Shown here: piece by piece, positions 18,318-27,444 of the stretch
Position numbering within the stretch: the first letter of the stretch is position 1
Layout of the letters: every line of letters begins with the position of its first letter
Assembly: GCF_023370075.1 (NCBI RefSeq)
Contig: NZ_CP097150.1
Coordinates: 248,001-312,000, forward strand
DNA length: 64,000 nt
DNA from: Deinococcus sp. QL22
GTDB lineage: Bacteria > Deinococcota > Deinococci > Deinococcales > Deinococcaceae
Reading direction: 5' to 3'
Notes under the pieces: generated by a model
Databases searched by the model: none
The model's input: only the letters and a program-made list of their open reading frames with translations
Told to the model about the DNA's origin: nothing
Position numbers and translations under genes: made by a program

Positions 18318-19754
18318 CTAAATGGGGGGATGACTTACCTGAACAGAACCCTCCAGGGTCGATGTGGCGTATTGAATAACCCGGTTGCGGCCTTGCCGCT
18401 TGGCCCGATACAGCGACTGGTCAGCCCGGGCGAAGATGTCCACCACCAGATCTTCGGGAGTCAGCACCACCAGGTGCGGCAAACTCGCGGTGCCGATGCT
18501 CACCGTCACGCTAATGCTTTGACCGTTCCAGCGGAGCGGCAAGTCCTCTATGGCTGCTCGCAGGCGCTCGGCAATGATCAAGGCGCCCGCCTCCGACGTA
18601 TGCGGCAACAAGACCGCCAGTTCTTCGCCGCCGTAACGCCCGGCCACATCCGAACGGCGCAGCTGCTGCTGGATACAGCTACCCAACGCGGCCAGCACAT
18701 AGTCACCTGCCAGGTGACCGTACGTGTCATTCACCGACTTAAAATGATCGAGATCCAGCAGCAGCACACTGGTGGAAAACTCATGCCGGGCCGCCAGCTG
18801 AATTGTTTCCTCCAGCCGCACCAACCACGCGCGTTTGTTCACCAGCCCCGTCAGATCATCCACGGTCGCCAAGCTGTAGAGCCGAGCGTTTTCGATGGCT
18901 ACCGCGGCCTGAGCGGCAAAGATTTCGAGCAGGTGCAGGTCACCACTACCCTGCACCGGGTTGTCGACCATAACCACGCCCAGCGTGCGCTCTCCCGCCT
19001 TCAGCGGCAAGATCACCTGCGAGCCGAGGTGGGCCTGACCACTGTCGAGCGCGGCGCGGATCAGGGTTTGTTCCTCCGGCGTCAACACCGTCCAATCGGT
19101 GTGGCCAAAGCGGCCCGTGCCGATCCGGAGGGTCAACTCCTGGAGTTCGGGAGTGAACAGGGCGCCGCTGAGAGTCGGCACGGCCCCTTCTGGCGTCAAG
19201 GTGGCGAGCATGGCACTGGTAAAGCCCAGCAGGCCCTGAATCTGCAGCAAAATGCCGAGCAGCAAATCGTCCAGGGGTTGCAAACGGTGCAATTCCGGCG
19301 TGGCTTTCAGGATGTACTCCAGACCGCTGCGCGAAGCGTGCAGCGCCCGAACATGCTTGTAGGTTTTCAGGGCCGCGTCCACCCAGACCAGCAGCTTGTC
19401 AGGACCTTCAGACTTATCGTGATAGCCCTGAATGTCTAAGTCGCGCAGCATTTGCCGGGGGAGCTTTTCCGAAGCATAACCGGTCTGCAGAACAATCTGG
19501 ACTTTGGAATCGAAGGTGCGCACGTGCTTGACCACCTCTTCACCGGTCATGCCCGGCATAAAGTAATCGAGCAGCATGATATGGATGTCACGTCCACGGC
19601 ACAGCTCTAGGGCCTGTCCACCACTGGCTGCAGACAAGACCTCATGTCCATCGACTTCGAGCAGGCGGCAGAGGGTGGCGCGCAGATCGTCGTCGTCGTC
19701 GACCACCAGCACGGTATGCCCGGAAGGTGGAATGGTGGTGCGTAATCTGGCCAT
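18318..19754 (-). CDS. REC-GAF-GGDEF response regulator (diguanylate cyclase)
   Basis: A 478-residue cytoplasmic protein. Residues 13-130 are a receiver domain (TVLVVDDDDD, phospho-acceptor Asp63 in LLDYFMPGM). Residues about 150-290 are a GAF domain, and about 295-465 a GGDEF domain with DDLTGLVNKRAW, LLLDLDHFKSVNDTYGHLAG and the active site GGEEL at 375-379. An inhibitory site RxxD (366-369) lies at the usual distance before it, so product inhibition is likely. The frame extends further upstream, but the ATG at 19754 has ACGGAGG just before it and starts the receiver fold. The partner kinase is not adjacent; the gene is boxed in by IS6 copies B and C. Confidence 0.92.
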   Translation of the reverse strand: MARLRTTIPPSGHTVLVVDDDDDLRATLCRLLEVDGHEVLSAASGGQALELCRGRDIHIMLLDYFMPGMTGEEVVKHVRTFDSKVQIVLQTGYASEKLPRQMLRDLDIQGYHDKSEGPDKLLVWVDAALKTYKHVRALHASRSGLEYILKATPELHRLQPLDDLLLGILLQIQGLLGFTSAMLATLTPEGAVPTLSGALFTPELQELTLRIGTGRFGHTDWTVLTPEEQTLIRAALDSGQAHLGSQVILPLKAGERTLGVVMVDNPVQGSGDLHLLEIFAAQAAVAIENARLYSLATVDDLTGLVNKRAWLVRLEETIQLAARHEFSTSVLLLDLDHFKSVNDTYGHLAGDYVLAALGSCIQQQLRRSDVAGRYGGEELAVLLPHTSEAGALIIAERLRAAIEDLPLRWNGQSISVTVSIGTASLPHLVVLTPEDLVVDIFARADQSLYRAKRQGRNRVIQYATSTLEGSVQVSHPPI

Positions 19755-19889
19755 AGATGCCTCCGTAGGCCGATACGCTAGTGTGCCAGCCATTACAAGG
19801 ACATGACCAATCCTTTCTGCCCGGGCACAACATGCCCGGTTCGGCAGCACACCTGCAAAACCAGATCTCCCCACCCGGACTCATAAGAC

Positions 19890-20687
19890 GGCTGTGTTGC
19901 CTTCACTTAGCTTACGGCCCAGGGATGGCCTGAGGATCAGGCCATCCCTACCGCAACCCTTCCCCTGTCTGGAATGCATGCTTCTGATTGCTTCTTCTGA
20001 TGGGGCGGAAACGCCCCTTCGGGAGGGATGGTGACGATTCTCAGTTCGGGCGTGCAGACTCAGACATTCCTGTGCGCGTTTTCGCCGCCCCAATCCTTGC
20101 TGACGTCGCTCGTGTCGCCGTGTTGAACGATGTTCTTGCTCAACCATGTGGTTGCATCCGGCGTCACGAATCACCTCTTGGTGGTCAACGTTCACCCGGC
20201 TCGGAACCTCTTGAATTGCGGCTCCCTCGCTCCGCAGCCCATCCGTATGAATGACCTCCGAGACAGCGTCTTCACCCAGCAACCTCGTCAGAACGGTTTG
20301 TGCAGCGTCGGTAGAGCGGTGGCGTTGAAGGAAGGAAGCCTGCACGAAGCCGTGCTCGTCCACGGCCCTCCAGAGCCAGGGGCGAATCCCATCAGCGGTG
20401 GTACAGACCTCATCCAGAGGCCACCCCGAACCCCGTCGGGTTCGGGGTGACGTAGTTCCTCTGCAAAGAGGGGTCCGAACTTGATGCACCACTTGCGGAG
20501 GGTCTCATGACTGACCTGTTGGGCCACGGTGGTGGGTGAATTCTTGAATGTCCCGGTCACTGAGCGGAAAGCGGTGGGAGCGCCAAACCGCGTACTGCCT
20601 GATGGCCATCGGGAACCGATGACGATATGGTTTTGGGTCAGTCCTGGAGAGTCAGCCTACCCCAACCCAGTGAAGGCAACACAATCC
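19890..20687 (-). mobile_element. IS6 family element, copy C (degenerate)
   Basis: Ends GGCTGTGTTGCCTT (19890-19903) and AAGGCAACACAATCC (20673-20687). On the minus strand the transposase N-terminus (HRFPLSDRDIQE) and body lie in different frames. The longest open part, from 20492, reads WPLDEVCTTADGIRPWLWRA, VSEVIHTDGLRSEGAAIQEV and HMVEQEHRSTRRHERRQQG, so the DDE residues are still recognisable, but the N-terminus is out of frame. Inactive. Confidence 0.83.
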
Positions 20688-20711
20688 CTTGAGGTTCTCC
20701 CAGAACATGCC

Positions 20712-20748
20712 AAAAAGCGGCCGGTGCCTCGGAAGGACGCCGGCTGCT
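20712..20748 (-). terminator. Rho-independent terminator of the DUF305 gene
   Basis: On the minus strand, AGCAGCCGG pairs with CCGGCCGCT across a short loop and is followed directly by TTTTT (20712-20716). It lies 13 bases past the stop of the DUF305 gene. Confidence 0.7.
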
Positions 20749-20760
20749 CTTTACTTGGGT

Positions 20761-21384
20761 TTACATCCCACGTTTCATCAACCAGACGCGGAAGTCATAC
20801 ATTTCTTTGGCCTGGGCCGTCACGATATTGCGGGCCAACGGCAACATCTTCGAGTTGGGCGTCTTTTGCAGGGCCATATTGGCCATCTCAATGGCCGAAG
20901 CGTGGTGCGGCAGCATGCCTTCAACAAAGGCCATGTCCGGGTTCTTGGCTTTCTTGACCATGTCCGCCATGCCAGCCATGCCTTTCATCATGCTGGCCGC
21001 CATCATCGCGTCTTTCCCGCCGTAGGTCTTGAGCAGGGCATTCATCTCGTTGATCTCGCGGTTCTGATCTCTGATGACCGCATTGGCCCACACTTTGACG
21101 GTGGCGTCTTTGCTGACCGGCAAAACGGCCCGGGCCATATCAACGGCTGCCTGGTGGTGGGGCACCATCATGCTGAGAAAGGCCCGGTCAAACGCCTTGC
21201 CACTCAGTTTCCCCAGTCCACTCATGTCCATGGCGCCCATGGCCATACCCGCCATCGGTGCTTGGGTTTTCGCCGGCGTGGCGCCCATCTGGCTATGATC
21301 CATCCCACCCATCGTGTTTTGAGCAAAGGCGTACACGCCGAGGCCTAAGGCCGCAGTCACGATCACAACAGGAATGCTTTTCAT
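20761..21384 (-). CDS. DUF305 family secreted Met/His-rich protein
   Basis: A 207-residue protein with an N-terminal signal peptide (MKSIPVVIVTAALGLGVYAF, cleavage expected after AFA). A Met/Gly-rich linker follows (about 24-55). The mature part has two copies of the DUF305 ferritin-like signature: MMVPHHQAAVDMAR and MLPHHASAIEMANMAL, each with a paired histidine. DUF305 proteins are often found with copper and other metal genes, and the Met/His content fits periplasmic copper binding. The copA/copZ/csoR module lies 1.6 kb away. A terminator follows directly. Confidence 0.85.
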   Translation of the reverse strand: MKSIPVVIVTAALGLGVYAFAQNTMGGMDHSQMGATPAKTQAPMAGMAMGAMDMSGLGKLSGKAFDRAFLSMMVPHHQAAVDMARAVLPVSKDATVKVWANAVIRDQNREINEMNALLKTYGGKDAMMAASMMKGMAGMADMVKKAKNPDMAFVEGMLPHHASAIEMANMALQKTPNSKMLPLARNIVTAQAKEMYDFRVWLMKRGM

Positions 21385-21490
21385 GCCGGAACTCTAGAGG
21401 GGCCCTGTTAACTTCGTGTAAAGACAGACGCTTCTGAAGTGTTCCTGAACGGCGTCCTTCAACCCCGAGCTCGATGGCAGCGTCCGAAAG

Positions 21491-21523
21491 AAAAAAAACG
21501 AGACAGACCTCCTCCCCCCCTGA
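21491..21523 (-). terminator. Possible terminator after the M23 peptidase gene
   Basis: On the minus strand, CCTCTC and GGGAGG can form a short stem, followed after 12 bases by a run of eight T (21491-21498). The spacer is longer than usual, so this is tentative. Confidence 0.35.
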
Positions 21524-21553
21524 GAGGCGAGTGTGGACGTCGGGCTCTGAACT

Positions 21554-22330
21554 TCAATACCACGCCATCGGATTGATCGTCTGACCGTTCTGGATCACCC
21601 GGTAGTCCAGATGCGGGCCCGTGCTATTGCCGGTGCTCCCCACCCGGGCAATGACGTCCCCCATCTGTACTTGCGCGCCCACCCGGGCCAGATTGGCACT
21701 GTTGTGACTGTAGCGGGTCTTCAGCCCCCCGCCATGGTCAATGACGATGGTCCAGCCCCACCCGGTGCGGCCATCAAACCGGCTTTCTATGACCACACCG
21801 CTGCGCGCTGCCCGGATCAGTGTGCCGGTAGGAGCGGCGATGTCCAGACCTTCGTGACCCGTGCGGTAAGGCGTGGTCAACCGGCCCTGCACAGGCATCA
21901 CGGCAGTGACCCGGATCCCCGTCGACTGGGTGCGGAGCACCGGAGAGGCCGAGCGGCGAATCAGGACTGTGACCGGAGGAAGATTCAGCTTCTGTCCGAT
22001 CTGCAGGGCGCGGCGCGGATCAACTCGGGGATTGACCGTCAAGAGGGCAGTCACAGTCATCCCCTTTTGCCGGGCGATGCCGCTCAACGTATCGCCTGCT
22101 TTCACCACCACGCTGCCTGCCGCCCCTGAAGAACCAGGCACCCGCAGCACGGTACCGACCTGAAGCAGGCGTGGATTCAAACAAGGATTAAGTTGCAAGA
22201 GCGCTCGAGAAGTGATGCCCGGCCGGTTGGTCAGTTCAGTCAATTTGTCGCTTGGGCGCACCTGAAGCGTGGCTGCCCCAGCAAAAGCAATCGTCGTCAT
22301 CAATACAGCGGCGAAGGTACGAATCAGCAT
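21554..22330 (-). CDS. LysM / M23 family peptidoglycan endopeptidase-like protein
   Basis: A 258-residue exported protein with a signal peptide (MLIRTFAAVLMTTIAFAGAA). It has two LysM motifs, a divergent one at about 22-65 and a good one at about 74-117 (VVKAGDTLSGIARQKGMTV, NPRVDPRRALQIGQKLNLP). The M23 domain (about 145-255) contains GHEGLDIAAPTG (His159, Asp163), His209 in TRYSHNSANL and GSTGNSTGPHLDYRV. In typical M23 enzymes the last motif is HxH; here it is His240-Leu-Asp242, so one zinc ligand is Asp rather than His. It may be an active variant or a non-catalytic cell-wall-binding protein. It probably acts at the envelope. Confidence 0.9.
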   Translation of the reverse strand: MLIRTFAAVLMTTIAFAGAATLQVRPSDKLTELTNRPGITSRALLQLNPCLNPRLLQVGTVLRVPGSSGAAGSVVVKAGDTLSGIARQKGMTVTALLTVNPRVDPRRALQIGQKLNLPPVTVLIRRSASPVLRTQSTGIRVTAVMPVQGRLTTPYRTGHEGLDIAAPTGTLIRAARSGVVIESRFDGRTGWGWTIVIDHGGGLKTRYSHNSANLARVGAQVQMGDVIARVGSTGNSTGPHLDYRVIQNGQTINPMAWY

Positions 22331-22539
22331 GGATAACGGCGAGCTAACAAACTTGTGTAAAGATTGTATGAAACTCTGCCGTTGGGCAGGAAAAGCAGGA
22401 GCAGTCGGGCTTCAGGGACACCCGGTGGCCAGATCCTCAAGCGACTTGCTGAGAAGAGGGCTGGAGTGGTGTGGGCGGAATTGAAAGAACAGGATAACCC
22501 AGCTGTCAGGAGAAACCTTGGAGGCTGCAGCACTGCAAA

Positions 22540-22568
22540 GCGGCTCTCCACCTCTGGTGGAGAGCCGC
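22540..22568. terminator. Perfect 13-bp hairpin, probable terminator of the copA unit
   Basis: GCGGCTCTCCACC (22540-22552) and GGTGGAGAGCCGC (22556-22568) pair perfectly around a 3-base loop. It lies 17 bases past the stop of the last gene of the copA transcript. The tail TTTGC is weakly U-rich on the minus strand. Confidence 0.65.
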
Positions 22569-22584
22569 AGAGACTATGAATGTC

Positions 22585-23001
22585 TCAGAGCGTCGTTGGA
22601 GTCAGGCCGTCGCGCAGGGTCACCAACAACTCCTCCGCCCGCTCGTAGCCAGGACGCAGGTAGACCATCGCAAAGGTCGTCCAGTCCTGCACGGCGGCCA
22701 CTTCCTGTTCGCCGTCTTGCAGCTTGAGGTGAGGATAGACGCCATACTCCACGAAGCAGTCAAAGTCGCGGGCAATCTCTTCTAAGGCCAGTGTATTGGC
22801 GTCCGTCCAGGTCAGGGTATGGGGCAGGGCGAAACAAGGCTTGCCGCAACTGCCGCCCAACCCGATGAGGGGCAATCCGGCTACCTCATGCTGAATCTGG
22901 CGCTGCCGGGTGCGCTCCAAGAACGCGGCACGGTCACGGGCGAGGGCTTTGCTGGGCAGTTTCTGGGCAGCGAGCCAGGGGCCGACGGTGAGCTTGGTCA
23001 T
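22585..23001 (-). CDS. Hypothetical protein co-transcribed with copA
   Basis: A 138-residue soluble protein that I do not recognise. It starts 18 bases after the copA stop, with CGGAG before the ATG, and a strong hairpin follows its stop, so it appears to belong to the copA transcript. Visible features are an Arg/Gln-rich helix (RDRAAFLERTRQRQIQHEVA) and GLGGSCGKPCFALP with a CxxxC pair at about 52-56. A compact C-terminal half is rich in aromatic and acidic residues (DFDCFVEYGVYPHLKLQDGE). There is no signal peptide or membrane segment. A copper-handling role is suggested only by context. Confidence 0.7.
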   Translation of the reverse strand: MTKLTVGPWLAAQKLPSKALARDRAAFLERTRQRQIQHEVAGLPLIGLGGSCGKPCFALPHTLTWTDANTLALEEIARDFDCFVEYGVYPHLKLQDGEQEVAAVQDWTTFAMVYLRPGYERAEELLVTLRDGLTPTTL

Positions 23002-23019
23002 GGGAATCTCCGGGAAAGG

Positions 23020-25524
23020 TTAAGAATGAGCGGGAAGGGTGGTGATGGCCACCTTGCTGGTGGGGGGCGGGACTGGGGGTTTAAAGCCCCGTAACCTGAG
23101 GGCGTTGCTGAGCACGAAGACGCTCGATATCCCCATGGCGGCGGCGGCTAGGACTGGACTCAGGAGCCAGCCGAACGCCGGATACAGCACGCCTGCAGCG
23201 ACTGGAATCAGGATGATGTTGTAGGCAAAGGCCCAGAACAGGTTCAGGCGAATATTGCGCAGGGTGGCGCGGGACAGGGCCACCGCATTCGGGACGCCGC
23301 GCAGGTCGCCGCTCATCAGGATCACGTCGGCGGTCTCTACCGCCACGTCGGTTCCCGTACCGATAGCCAAGCCCACATCCGCCTGCGCTAAGGCGGGTGC
23401 GTCGTTGATGCCGTCACCCACGAAAGCCACCGAGTGCCCTTTGGATTGCAGCTCTTTAATAGCGTCACTTTTCCCGCTCGGCAAGACTTCGGCCAGCACC
23501 TCGTCAATGCCCAGTTGACGGGCAATCGCCTGCGCGGTGCGGGCATTGTCGCCCGTGATCATGGCGACCCGGAGGCCCTGCTGGTGGAGGGCCTGTACCG
23601 CTTCCAGACTGCCCGCTTTGATGGGATCGGCCACCGCGATCAAGGCGGCGAGTCGGCCATCAATGGCGGCGTAGAGCGGGCTTTTGCCTTCGTCACCCAA
23701 TCTGCGGGCTTCTGCAGCAAAAGGACTGACATCCAGACCCAACTGCGCCATATAGCGATCCGCTCCCACATGCACGCGATGGCCTTCTACGCCTGCATCC
23801 AACCCAAACCCCGGGACTGCTTCGGCCTGCTCGGCGGCCATGACCGCAATCCCTTCCCGCTTGGCCGCGTCCACGATGGCGCGGGCGATAGGGTGTTCGG
23901 ATTGGTCTTCGGCGGCGGCCACCAGTTTCAGCACCGACACACGCTCGAAGCCCGGAGCCAACACGAAGTCGGTCAGTTCGGGTTTGCCTTTGGTCAGGGT
24001 GCCTGTTTTGTCCATCGCCACGACCTTCACGCCCTGCAAGCCTTCCAGCGCTGTGCCGCTGCGGAACAACACGCCCAGTTCGGCGGCTTTGCCGGTGCCC
24101 ACCATCACGCTGGTCGGGGTGGCTAGACCCATGGCACAGGGACAGGCGATGATCAACACGGCGACCGTATTCACCAGGGCAAAGCTAAGGGCTTGCTCAC
24201 CGCCGAAGATCAGCCAGACCAGGAAGGTCAGCGCGGCGATGCCCAGTACCACCGGAACAAAGACAGCGACGACCGCATCGGCGAGGCCCTGAATGGGTGG
24301 TTTGGAGCCCTGGGCACGTTCCACCAACTGGATGATCTGGGCCAATGCCGTATCTGCCCCGATCTTGGTCGCTCTGAACTGCAACGCACCATTCTGATTG
24401 ATGGTGCCGCCCACGACTGCTGCACCCACTTGCTTGGCGACAGGAATAGGTTCTCCAGTGATCATGCTCTCGTCCACGTAAGACTGTCCACCCGTCACCT
24501 CGCCGTCCACCGGAAGCTTTTCACCGGGGCGCACCGAGATTAGGTCACCCAGCAGGACTTCATCCACTGGAAGCTCGAGTTCCTGACCACCACGCAGGAC
24601 GCGGGCTGTTTTGGCCTGCAGGCCCAGCAGCTTTTTCATGGCCTCGCTGGAACGGCCTTTAGCCAGCGCCTCAAAATATTTGCCGAGCAAAATGAGGCTG
24701 ATCACCACAGCCGAGGCTTCGTAGTACACGTGTGCCGTCCCCGCGGGGAAAATCTGAGGCACCAGCGTGACCAAGAGAGAATAGAAAAATGCTGCACTGG
24801 TGCCGATCATGACCAGGGCGTTCATGTCCGGCGAGCGGTTTTTGATGGCCTTCCAGCCCAGGCGGTAAAAACGCAGGCCAGGGCCGAACTGTACTGGCAG
24901 GGCCAGGGCCAGCATGACCCAGTTCAGCGTGCGCTCGGTGGTCCAGCCCATCAGCCACATGTGCGCGGGCATGTACAGCATGGGGATCATCGCCAGCAAC
25001 AGGAGAGGGACAGCGAATACCGCGCTGAGGGTCACGGCGCGGCGCAGGCCTTGAACCTCCTTCTCACGGGCCTCGCGTTCCTGATCACTGCGGTCTTGGC
25101 CTGCTTCCGTGTCCAGCACCTCGTAGCCCGAAGCCCGCACCGCTGCTTTCAGTTGCCCGGCACTCACGCTGGATGGCAAGTACGTTACGCTGGCTCGCTC
25201 GGTCGCGAGGTTCACGCTCGCGCTCAGCACGCCGTCGACTTTGGTCAGCGCCCGTTCCACACGTCCCACACAGTTGGCACAGGTCATCCCCTGCACACTC
25301 AGGTCTATCTGGCTGACCAAGGGCTCATAGCCTACATCCTTGACCTTGGCGATTAAGGCCTGCGGCGTGGTCAGCGCCGGATCGTAGGTCACGGTGGCCC
25401 GCTCGGTGGCGAGGTTCACTGCCGCACTCTCCACCCCCTCCACCTTACCCAGGCCCCGTTCCACCCGGCCCACGCAACTGGCACAGGTCATCCCCTGCAC
25501 GCCCAACTCAATGGTTTTACTCAC
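23020..25524 (-). CDS. copA: Copper-translocating P1B-type ATPase
   Basis: An 834-residue membrane ATPase that exports Cu(I). It has two N-terminal heavy-metal-associated domains with CxxC ([10 protein letters not shown] at 11-20, [10 protein letters not shown] at 79-88), then eight expected membrane segments. The transport motif CPC is at 461-463 ([13 protein letters not shown]), the phosphorylation site DKTGTLTKG has Asp505, and the HP motif of P1B pumps is at 544-545 (SEHPIARAI). [12 protein letters not shown] and [16 protein letters not shown] complete the ATP-binding part. The start is GTG with AGGGAG just upstream. The promoter carries a CsoR-type C/G-tract palindrome, and the gene is divergent from copZ-csoR. 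Confidence 0.96.
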   Translation of the reverse strand: MSKTIELGVQGMTCASCVGRVERGLGKVEGVESAAVNLATERATVTYDPALTTPQALIAKVKDVGYEPLVSQIDLSVQGMTCANCVGRVERALTKVDGVLSASVNLATERASVTYLPSSVSAGQLKAAVRASGYEVLDTEAGQDRSDQEREAREKEVQGLRRAVTLSAVFAVPLLLLAMIPMLYMPAHMWLMGWTTERTLNWVMLALALPVQFGPGLRFYRLGWKAIKNRSPDMNALVMIGTSAAFFYSLLVTLVPQIFPAGTAHVYYEASAVVISLILLGKYFEALAKGRSSEAMKKLLGLQAKTARVLRGGQELELPVDEVLLGDLISVRPGEKLPVDGEVTGGQSYVDESMITGEPIPVAKQVGAAVVGGTINQNGALQFRATKIGADTALAQIIQLVERAQGSKPPIQGLADAVVAVFVPVVLGIAALTFLVWLIFGGEQALSFALVNTVAVLIIACPCAMGLATPTSVMVGTGKAAELGVLFRSGTALEGLQGVKVVAMDKTGTLTKGKPELTDFVLAPGFERVSVLKLVAAAEDQSEHPIARAIVDAAKREGIAVMAAEQAEAVPGFGLDAGVEGHRVHVGADRYMAQLGLDVSPFAAEARRLGDEGKSPLYAAIDGRLAALIAVADPIKAGSLEAVQALHQQGLRVAMITGDNARTAQAIARQLGIDEVLAEVLPSGKSDAIKELQSKGHSVAFVGDGINDAPALAQADVGLAIGTGTDVAVETADVILMSGDLRGVPNAVALSRATLRNIRLNLFWAFAYNIILIPVAAGVLYPAFGWLLSPVLAAAAMGISSVFVLSNALRLRGFKPPVPPPTSKVAITTLPAHS

Positions 25525-25534
25525 AGTGTCTCCC

Positions 25535-25589
25535 TATCCCCCTCTGGGGGGTACAGACGAAGCATAGACCAGTATTTTTCTTTTTTCAA
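25535..25589 (-). promoter_or_regulatory. copA promoter with CsoR-type operator
   Basis: On the minus strand TTGAAA (25584-25589) and TATGCT (25561-25566) are separated by 17 bases. Just downstream lies TACCCCCCAGAGGGGGATA (25535-25553), a near-perfect C-tract/G-tract palindrome of the type bound by CsoR repressors. Copper binding to CsoR would release the site. Confidence 0.72.
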
Positions 25590-25640
25590 GCTCCAACACC
25601 TCAATCTGTTCAATTAAGGCTTTTCAGAGGAGATTGATTC

Positions 25641-25669
25641 TTGACACCCCCCTACAGAGGGTCTAGACT
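25641..25669 (+). promoter_or_regulatory. copZ-csoR promoter with CsoR-type operator in the spacer
   Basis: TTGACA (25641-25646) and TAGACT (25664-25669) are 17 bases apart. The spacer is almost filled by ACCCCCCTACAGAGGGT (25646-25662), a C-tract/G-tract half-palindrome like the copA site. The position between -35 and -10 fits direct repression by the adjacent CsoR. Confidence 0.72.
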
Positions 25670-25675
25670 ACATGC

Positions 25676-25888
25676 ATGACGAAGCAGACCATTGAACTGA
25701 CGGTATCGGGCATGACCTGCGGACATTGCGAAAAAGCAGTGCAAGGGGCCTTAAAAAGTGTGCCTGGCGTGCAGGACGTACGCGTAGACCTCAAAGGTGG
25801 GACAGCGACCGTGCATGGTGACGCTGATGCACAGGCCCTGATCGCAGCCGTGACCGAAGAGGGCTACCTTGCCCAAGTCCGCGCTTAA
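25676..25888 (+). CDS. copZ: Copper chaperone, heavy-metal-associated domain protein
   Basis: A 70-residue single HMA domain with the metal site GMTCGHCEKAV. It would carry Cu(I) in the cytoplasm and hand it to the N-terminal domains of CopA. Length and fold order match CopZ. An ATG four bases upstream is in another frame; the ATG at 25676 gives the standard N-terminus TKQTIELTVSG. The transcript must start only a few bases upstream given the promoter position, so the message may be nearly leaderless. The csoR start lies one base after the stop. Confidence 0.93.
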   Translation: MTKQTIELTVSGMTCGHCEKAVQGALKSVPGVQDVRVDLKGGTATVHGDADAQALIAAVTEEGYLAQVRA

Positions 25889-25889
25889 G

Positions 25890-26186
25890 GTGACGACGCC
25901 TCACGTGCACAGCCATCTGTGCATGCCCGAAGACGCCCGTAAACGTGCGGCGCGGCGACTGAAGATCGCACGAGGCCACCTGGACAGCATCGTCACCATG
26001 CTGGACAAAGAAGATGCATACTGCGTGGACGTCTTGCGTCAACTCAAAGCCGTGCAGGGGGCCTTGTCGGGAGCTGGAGAAGTGGTCTTGCGCGGGCACC
26101 TTGAAGCTCACGTCGCTACAGCGTCGACCCGCGGTGACAGCGTCGAAATTGTGGAAGAACTGATGGAAGCCCTGAAATACACTTAA
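25890..26186 (+). CDS. csoR: CsoR-family copper-sensing repressor, C-H-H type
   Basis: A 98-residue all-helical repressor of the CsoR/RcnR family. With the GTG at 25890 as start, the metal ligands fall at Cys45 (DAYCVDVL), His70 and His74 (LRGHLEAHV). The spacing is that of CsoR C-x24-H-x3-C, but the last Cys is His. The same C-H-H set is known from the Thermus thermophilus CsoR. The frame continues upstream into copZ to a TTG at 25869, but the GTG one base after the copZ stop gives the usual length. The order copZ-csoR next to copA is also the Thermus arrangement. It should repress both promoters of the divergent region. Confidence 0.9.
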   Translation: MTTPHVHSHLCMPEDARKRAARRLKIARGHLDSIVTMLDKEDAYCVDVLRQLKAVQGALSGAGEVVLRGHLEAHVATASTRGDSVEIVEELMEALKYT

Positions 26187-26205
26187 ACAGTAGGAAGAAC
26201 CGCAG

Positions 26206-26229
26206 GGGGTGAGCTTGAAGCTCATCTCC
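26206..26229 (+). terminator. Possible terminator after csoR
   Basis: GTGAGCT and AGCTCAT form a seven-pair stem with one G-T pair about 20 bases past the csoR stop. The following CTCCTGTCATC is not U-rich, so this is weak. Confidence 0.35.
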
Positions 26230-26342
26230 TGTCATCATTGTTGCGAAGTTGAGTTCCCATTGCTGCCCCAAAGATCAACCAGCTGGTGCGGCCACATCTG
26301 GTTTATCTAAAGATGGGGAGGGTAAAGACCATATGGGTGGCG

Positions 26343-26963
26343 TTACCCCTGCCGTGGAGTACAAACTGAGCGGTGACGACTGCGGAATTTGGAGTTCGTG
26401 TAAGCAAACCGATTGACAACTTGAGGGAGGGATGCCAATAACCTTTCGAGCAGCGAGTTGAATTGTTGTTCCTGCTGCGCGATCAGTTCTGACAGGTAGG
26501 CGTTTAGGACATCCAATTGAATTGCTGAAGCATACGTGCGGCGGGGATCTTGTCGGGTATGCGGCTGGAGCTTCGGCGTGAAGGTCGGACTGAGCCACAA
26601 GTTCTTGTGCTGAAACACCGCGTACGGCACGCCTTCAATCTCCTCAATGAGCAGGTGCCCGCGCCAGGAATGCTCGTACAATCGTCCGTTGATCTCCTGC
26701 AAGAACACCAGGGCGTGATCACCCGCTGCCAGTCCCACCTGCCCCCAGTGTGTGGGGCAGCCGACAAAGGTGATCACCTGTCCCAACATCTTCCCCTTCA
26801 CGCCGTGCCGCGCCGTGAAGACGGCGGTGAACCTCGCCGTGATGTCTTGCCGATGTACGTTCAGGACTTCCAAGGTCACCAGGTCATGCTGACGGAGCAT
26901 CTCCGCCAGGAACGGTAGAGCGTCCGGAGCCTGCGGTTCAGCATTGCCAGGAAGAACATCCAT
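26343..26963 (-). CDS. Hypothetical protein
   Basis: A 206-residue soluble protein that I do not recognise. The frame extends to 27008, but the ATG at 26963 (MDVLPGNAEPQ) looks a more natural start; neither has a strong ribosome site. The middle (about 40-130) alternates hydrophobic and polar residues, as in a beta-rich domain (DLVTLEVLNVHRQDITARFT, GDHALVFLQEINGRLYEH). The C-terminal part is helical and Gln-rich (LNAYLSELIAQQEQQFNSLL). No signal peptide, membrane helix or catalytic motif is visible. It stands alone between the csoR end and a gene-free stretch. Confidence 0.6.
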   Translation of the reverse strand: MDVLPGNAEPQAPDALPFLAEMLRQHDLVTLEVLNVHRQDITARFTAVFTARHGVKGKMLGQVITFVGCPTHWGQVGLAAGDHALVFLQEINGRLYEHSWRGHLLIEEIEGVPYAVFQHKNLWLSPTFTPKLQPHTRQDPRRTYASAIQLDVLNAYLSELIAQQEQQFNSLLERLLASLPQVVNRFAYTNSKFRSRHRSVCTPRQG

Positions 26964-27444
26964 GTCTGGAAGTGTAGGTGAAGTTCCCCTTGGTTCCGCG
27001 CAGAACACAGCACCCCGTCACCTCGCCTGTGACGGGGTGCTGGAGCACCATGAAACGATGACAGTGCCCTATCGCCATTGAAGTGGCCTGGCCGTCCTGA
27101 TGAAGGGATGCGTCGCCCTGCATAGTCATGGCCTTACTTTATTGATACCGGTAGAAATTGAAGTTGCCTTCAGTTCAAGACGGCACGCCAGGACACATCC
27201 AGCACAAGAGCTGACTTGATCCCACGACTCAGATGTACACCTGCATCACTAGTGGAACCCCGTTGCCTTGCTGCCTCAGTGTGTCTATCAGCCGTGTTCC
27301 TGGGAATGGACAACGCCAGCCAGACAAAACGACGCTGTATCCATCGTACCGCTTGCCCGAGTCAACGGAGTACCACTCTCTAGCAAGACAATGTCCAGCG
27401 CGCAAGAGCAGCAATTGTCCGAACAGTAAACGGAATACCGATAG
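26964..27444. other. Gene-free stretch of about 480 bases
   Basis: No supported gene on either strand. Short frames are interrupted and have no family-like content. It probably holds the promoter of the hypothetical gene on the minus strand and the 3' region of the two-component system. Confidence 0.5.

Noticed and set aside
16230..27374. Exact 16-base match GGTACTCCGTTGACTC at 16230-16245 and, inverted, at 27359-27374
   Set aside because: A single 16-base match is about what chance gives when a 64-kb sequence is compared with itself on both strands, and the flanks do not match.
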